Positions 60,501 to 64,000 of a DNA stretch of 64,000 bases are shown here, in pieces; position 1 is the stretch's first letter, and each line of letters opens with the position of its first letter. The notes below the pieces were generated by a model. That model saw only the letters and a program-made list of their open reading frames with translations, searched no databases and had not been told where the DNA came from. The stretch covers positions 24,237-88,236 of the forward strand of contig MU858209.1 of assembly GCA_033297075.1 (NCBI GenBank). The letters run 5' to 3'. The stretch comes from Rhypophila decipiens. Its lineage: Eukaryota; Ascomycota; Sordariomycetes; Sordariales; Naviculisporaceae. A program made the translations under genes and the position numbers.

Positions 60501-60888
60501 TTGCTCCGCTTTCCTTTATGATTGATCCAAGTCTCGATTCTGGCTGAGAGATATCTAGCGGCATAAAAGCACCGCCAGACTTGAGCACTGCGAGCATGCT
60601 AACCAGCGCCCAAGCTGACTTTTCGAACACAAGAGGGACGACGACTTCTGCTGTGACGCCGTGGGCTTGAAGATGGCTAGCAAGCCTGGAAGAATGATAT
60701 TCGAGTTCGCCATAACTGAGATTGCGGTCCCAAGAAACCACGGCGTCTTTGTCACGATGCTCTAGTACGCGGTTTAGGATGAGGTCATGAACTAGTGATG
60801 TCGAGGATGGAGGGACAGGAGAAACCTGGCCGTTGTGAGAAGTAGTTGAAGACTCCATGTTTGCGCCTTGACAAGTTTTATTTGACAT
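57547..60888 (-). CDS. single-module NRPS, A-T-C
   Basis: Nonribosomal peptide synthetase of 1113 residues in one exon; ATG at 60888. The A domain (near 25-560) has GGAFMPLDISQPESR, ATSGSTGTPK, FASYAFDPIIGD, YGSTECTI, YRTGDLVRRF and VDNQVKIRGQRLELEDVE; the A10 Lys is kept in SRKRDR. The carrier (near 590-655) has DNFFHLGGDSLSAL, with the phosphopantetheine Ser near 620. The C domain (near 685-1095) has QHLIYDAFS (near 824) in place of HHxxxDG: the second His and the Asp remain, the first His is Gln and the Gly is Ala. No thioesterase or reductase. A-T-C single-module enzymes are known in fungi that add one amino acid to a free acceptor, as in fumiquinazoline biosynthesis. By hand alignment the pocket begins D-P-I-I-G; substrate not assigned. 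Confidence 0.9.
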   Translation of the reverse strand: MSNKTCQGANMESSTTSHNGQVSPVPPSSTSLVHDLILNRVLEHRDKDAVVSWDRNLSYGELEYHSSRLASHLQAHGVTAEVVVPLVFEKSAWALVSMLAVLKSGGAFMPLDISQPESRLGSIIKESGAKLALSSTSCHQLCSTLVENTFAVMEDSIHSIKPPMKHSVDHNAGPSNAAYVMATSGSTGTPKLVVTEHSQMSSFVAYLTKPLGFNRRTRAFQFASYAFDPIIGDIFLTLCAGGTVCIPSEDERKNDIVGAMSRMQVNLAKFTPSLVHSLVGLTPSSVPTLKTLVLGGETATKAVIEAWAGKVDLKLIYGSTECTISCVVQVTDANAHSILPGEMGFPVGSRAWVVDSTDHQILAKGGDMGELVLEGPLVSRGYMNNTTQTEAKYIRSPKWCPDSSHRMYRTGDLVRRFHDGRLVYVGRVDNQVKIRGQRLELEDVEQHLRQALSVLPTHHVEDILVDFTAPSGSANKQLVAFLSFGTTSDMGSLLYDDEGCATISATTETQNKFSDVVLQLEASMKSQVPAYMVLTLWIPIDKMPYTLSRKRDRQRLRKAIEGLAASSLASFHRADANGMDENATTVTEKETLLQRLWSDILNMDLALIRATDNFFHLGGDSLSALRLISMARQEGQQLTVDAIFQFPALCNLASRLTPVEKGRDEVAPFSLLDHSSRSSIQHEAARQCGVDLSDIEDILPLYSMQEHYITGYPELKRRTAGPWDWQQQIVFQLPDSFDASLFKSVWDAAVRRHAQLRTRVISTSQGFFQVAMRHERAPAWRKSDDLDAYVGQDKSAVMSFGDELLRLATVESGEERYFVMTMQHLIYDAFSRDLLFRELEAGYNGQRFPKDEPPKMSSFIKSMTTENQARAIDFWTSYLKGATIKPFLTAPVGSRAVDKLKLHKMALEKPRLPTGQYTLATVIEVSGALALAQTLGCADIIFYSDRAGRNLPVAGIQDLVAPTTLFLPLRVHVNPGQAVHHLLCAHQAAGTAVIPHEHVDWIKLREMHHLKPILQHSLNMNINPYALDKLGAGMGLKVVDEYETCDDPFGINVSVGQDSIECTLYFDETFVSEMAVKHLAVAIRESFRLVAKVHADQGMSVGALMVQIGREGL

Positions 60889-61928
60889 GCAGTCTGATCG
60901 ATCTGGCGGGGTGGTAGCTTGATTCTAATGATCGGACAAAGCTATCTCGTCCCCCTGCGACGCGCTCCACCGCGGTGAGTGATCCGAACGCCAAGGTGCC
61001 ATTAGGAGCGGCTAACCCATGCATTACTTGTCCATCTTGCCTGCCGCGCCATTCCTCCAGAGTTTTATCATTACGACCATACCCAGCTGAGTGGAGCGAG
61101 TCCGATGGCGTGTTTTTCATTCCGAGGGCGGGAAGCCTGTAGCAGTCCGAGGTCACATGCATGCGGGTGGCGCCTGTGCGGCCTGTCGGACTCAGCAAAC
61201 GCAGGTGGCCCTCGCGGTCGCATTGCGGACGATAGTAGGGAGCTGTCCTGGTTGACTAAGTCTTATATCGGAGAGCATACGGGGTATTACAGTAGGAATC
61301 TGCCCAAGCTAAACCTAGAAAAACCAAGACCATCCTCAAATGTACCCTCCACAGCCGACCGCTCAACCCCGATAATCGAGATTATCTGGTTACTTGCATC
61401 TCAAAGCCTCGTTTGTCGCATTATACAAGTTTTTCTATTATACAGCTACACTACGTTAGTTATTTTACTACTTATTCTACTACGTATTTTACCTTTCTTT
61501 AACTTGAACTTTTCTTTCTACAAACTTAAAATATTCAAACCCACGGGTACCGGCTGACCCCGTGGGAGAACCCAACCCGCCCCGTTCTAAGACATGGGTC
61601 CCCGCGGGTAAGTAATTCACAGGCCTAGCCAAATGGCAAGGGACAACAGCGACTGGGACGAATGGTTGAGTGTATGTCGTCAACTCATTGTGAGGAAGGT
61701 CACGATGCTTACTAGTACCCAGAGTTGACTGTTAGGACTTTGGTAAAGGAAGTGCAGGGGAAGAGTAATCCGGGTATCATGTCCTGTAAGTTCTGTCAAT
61801 ATGCATGCTCATACCTTGTCCGTACTCACGTGTCTAACTAACGAGATAAAGTCTGTCCGCCCGTATTCAGCCCTTGCAACGAGACCCGGAAATTGTCACC
61901 TGCACTCACTTCTCTCCTTTTGCTTGAG
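60889..61928. other. intergenic with possible transposon end
   Basis: NRPS promoter to about 61300, then an AT-rich strip and GC-rich palindromic DNA (separate entry). No gene recognised. Confidence 0.45.
61500..61625. mobile_element. possible hAT-type element end
   Basis: On the minus strand the sequence opens with TAGGCCTGTGAATTACTTAC, followed by ACCCGCGGGGACCC, GGGCGGGTTGGG and CGGTACCCGTGGG. GC-rich GGG/CCC words just inside a terminal TAGGCCTG recall the ends of fungal hAT elements. No matching other end or duplication was found. Confidence 0.3.
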
Positions 61929-62707
61929 ATGTTGGCATCAGTTTCACAGCACTTACATCTGGACCGCGTGATTTGCAAAGCAGTCAAGAAAGACAAGAAT
62001 TATTCGACGTTCCTTATCGACAAGACTGGTCCCGAACTGGAGCAAGCCGAGCTGTATACGGCCTTGATGTCGTCCGAATGGTCTGAGAACATTGCCATCT
62101 CATCTACTCACTTTCCGCAATCTAAACTGACTTGTAGTCTATACGGATGCAACGCCAAGCAGGTGGAAAGAGTCAAGCTGCTTCTTGCCTCCTCTCCGGA
62201 AGTCAAGGGTCATTTGATGTTGATGGGAGGCGTCTTTGCTGAACTGCAGCGTGAAAGACTGGAAGGCCTTGTGCTAGAGACTGAGAACCAGCTTGACAAA
62301 CTTCTCTATACCTAGCAAGCGTCTTCGCCATTGCCGTGCTGGGCGGGCAGATCACATTCACGTTGATAGTCTCACAGCTCGGAGACCCTTCGGAACGCAG
62401 CATATTTAGCACCAAACAGGTCCGGTATATCATCTCCCCGGCTTGGCTTCTTTTCACCAGCACCCCCGGCGGGGCTGTTTGAACGTCTGTGTTACTCACG
62501 GGTGACTATCCCGTCACGCACGTGCCTCGGATAACAAGGGCTTTTGGGATAGTCCTCACGTTTCTGTCGAACCTTTTGTCTATCAGCGCGTTTTTCCTCC
62601 TGGCTTTGGTCGCGGTGGCATATACGCCTGCTGTTGGATGGCTCGGGGTCGCAGGGATGTCGTTTTTCATGATATTGGTAGGATACTATTGGTTGATAGG
62701 ATGGTAA
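61929..62707 (+). pseudogene. decayed multipass membrane protein gene
   Basis: Three pieces of one protein. ATG 61929 starts the N-terminal body, ending HLMLMGGVFAELQRERLEG and NQLDKL, where a frame shift occurs near 62310. The next piece (VFAIAVLGGQITFTLIVS, STKQVRYIISPAWLLFTS) stops at TGA near 62480. The same frame continues RITRAFGIVLTFLSNLLS, AFFLLALVAVAYTPAVG and MSFFMILVGYYWLIGW to 62707. The FAExxRxRL segment followed by membrane helices is common in a family of uncharacterised fungal membrane proteins, sometimes compared with CorA-type. CGA to TGA would explain the stop. Not functional as read. Confidence 0.45.
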
Positions 62708-62838
62708 TTGCAACAAGAAACTGAAGTCATCAAGGCTTTGGGAGACTAATTACAATATAAAGAGACACTTGAGTATCTGCTTGGACTCTCATATCTCACA
62801 CCCCATCTTAATACTCATCTAGCCCCTCACACGCCAAC

Positions 62839-63015
62839 TCAAACATACGCATTCGCCCACAAGGAAGTACAAGCCTTTCCACCAACACCGGTGTTCCACT
62901 TGATAAAGTTGTCCAACGTGATCTTATTCGCAGCGACAATCTTGTCACACGTGTCTCCTGTCTTGACCAGGACGAATTTCTTGCAGTTGTTCACCATGCC
63001 GGGTTGGGTTGGGGT
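62839..63015 (-). pseudogene. LysM domain gene, 3' end, cut by hAT insertion
   Basis: About 58 codons remain: a linker (LTPTQPGMV type), then a LysM domain with NNCKKFVLVKTGDTCDKIVAAN and WNTGVGGKACTSLW in outline. The Cys-GDTC-Trp-N-Cys pattern is the fungal LysM (chitin-binding effector/lectin) signature. It ends at TGA 62839-62841, slightly early for this domain. Upstream, the coding DNA stops exactly where the transposon starts (63016). The rest of the gene should lie beyond the element, outside the window. Confidence 0.65.
63008..63015. other. predicted 8-bp hAT target site
   Basis: GTTGGGGT directly flanks the terminal CAGGG of the hAT element. hAT elements duplicate 8 bp on insertion, so the same eight bases should occur after the far end, which is outside the window. 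Confidence 0.4.
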
Positions 63016-64000
63016 CAGGGTGGGCGACGATAATCTTATCGCCGATAAATTGAATCAATAATTTTTATCGCCGATATTGACGATATCGACTGATATCGAC
63101 GATAATGCATGCTTAGTCAGCAAACCACTCGACCCCTCCTCAACTTCACCCCTCTTCCCAGCTGGGCCAGTCCCTCTCACCAGCATCTTGGATTATGTCT
63201 TACATGACAGGCTACAAAGCAGCAAGATGCCGATTTCCTCAACACAGGATCCTGACGAATCTGTAGCGTCTGGAGAAACCATCTAGTCAACTCTACACGA
63301 CCACCTTCGGGAGCCAAAGCCATCAGAACCTACGCATAAAGGCAAGAACCGTCTCTATTATTGCCAATACTGCCCTTGGTCTGGGCAGAGTACTACGAAT
63401 GCCCGGCTTCACCTTCGCAAGCACGACATCCTCCTAGAGGCCCCAGTTCGTACGCCATCTCAGTCTCTTTATTCTTTATACAACAAAGCATCAGAAACTC
63501 CACAACATCGTCATTCACATCCGCGGTTCTATCTCTCGTACGGACCAATTCAAGACTCTTGCTGGCCGAAACATACCTTTGGACAACAGCACAAGATGGA
63601 ATAGCTGGTACGAGATGTTGAGGGTTGCTTTGGAAAAGGAAATGGCTCTCGATACCTATTTGAAGACTTGGTACCAAGATCTTAAGTCTGATTTTCTTTC
63701 TCCACAAGATTGGGGGACTCTTCGATCAATTCAATCCTTTCTCAAGCCATTTTACTCAGCAACGGAAACCACCGAAGGAGATCATGCAACGATCGACCGT
63801 GTTCTCCTTGTTATGGATGCTTTGGTTCAGCATTACAAGAAAAGCCAGGAAACCTTCAAATCTGACTCCTTCCTCTCTCATCGGATCCAAAAAAGCTGGC
63901 AGACTTTTGATAAATACTACGCCAAAACGGAAGATACCCCGTACTACGCTGCCGCAATTCTTTTCCACCCTTCGAGGAAGACCGAGTATCTCATGTATAA
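63016..64000 (+). mobile_element. hAT-superfamily transposon, internally deleted, partial
   Basis: The element begins CAGGGTGGGCGACGAT, a hAT-like terminal repeat, followed by TATCG-rich subterminal DNA to about 63110. It has a BED-type zinc finger (YYCQYCPWSGQSTTNARLHL, near 63355-63420), preceded by a TAG at about 63283. In another frame from about 63490 come LHNIVIHIRGS, STRWNSWYEML, SIQSFLKPFYSATE, IDRVLLVMDALVQHY and YYAAAILFHPSRK, the central and C-terminal hAT transposase. The stretch that should separate the finger from the catalytic region is missing, so this is a non-autonomous copy. It runs off the right edge of the window. Confidence 0.75.

Noticed and set aside
1..64000. tRNA or rRNA genes
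   Set aside because: I looked for T-loop and anticodon-stem patterns by eye and saw none that I could support; a covariance-model scan would be decisive.

Overview
The window is nuclear DNA of a filamentous ascomycete. Genes carry short introns (about 50-65 nt, GT...AG with CTAAC/CTGAC-like branch sites), intergenic spaces are long, and the families present are fungal: HET-type and 2EXR/F-box-like proteins, DUF6594, a PL3 pectate lyase, GH55, GH16, tyrosinase, LysM and a single-module NRPS. The mix of plant-wall enzymes and incompatibility-type genes suggests a plant-associated or saprotrophic Sordariomycete. This is inference; no species is claimed.

Layout. 1.6-6.4 kb: two secreted hydrolases on + (SGNH esterase with FN3 module; PL3 pectate lyase). 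7.7-11.9 kb: a broken F-box gene and a tandem pair of 2EXR-type genes, one wrecked and one open but lacking an ATG. 13.8-16.8 kb: secreted cupin (+) and a multipass membrane protein (-). 17.8-22.0 kb: a 1382-residue protein joining an SNTX/MACPF-like N-terminus, a zinc-binding region and a P-loop GTPase domain. 22.6-26.4 kb: a split GIY-YIG-like gene and two small hypotheticals. 26.9-30.1 kb: dienelactone hydrolase (+), an old gene relic, GH16 (-). 31.2-37.5 kb: HET-protein relic (-), cytochrome P450 (+), secreted tyrosinase (+). 38.0-47.2 kb: four minus-strand genes (GH55, carotenoid oxygenase-like, SnoaL-like, DUF6594). 49.3-51.9 kb: a small coiled-coil protein and an interrupted single-pass membrane protein. 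52.2-60.9 kb: ABCC transporter and A-T-C NRPS on the same strand, a probable small secondary-metabolite locus. 61.5-64.0 kb: decayed membrane-protein gene, a LysM gene cut by a hAT transposon, and the internally deleted hAT itself running off the window.

Two themes stand out. First, a 22-bp AT-rich minisatellite (core GGCATTTATTCCAGC) recurs as five separate blocks between genes, on both strands. Second, short accessory genes (F-box, 2EXR copy 1, HET, LysM, membrane proteins, part of the SGNH gene) are broken by small indels or stops, while the long ORFs (NRPS, ABCC, GH55, GTPase) are intact, which argues for real decay rather than general sequence error.
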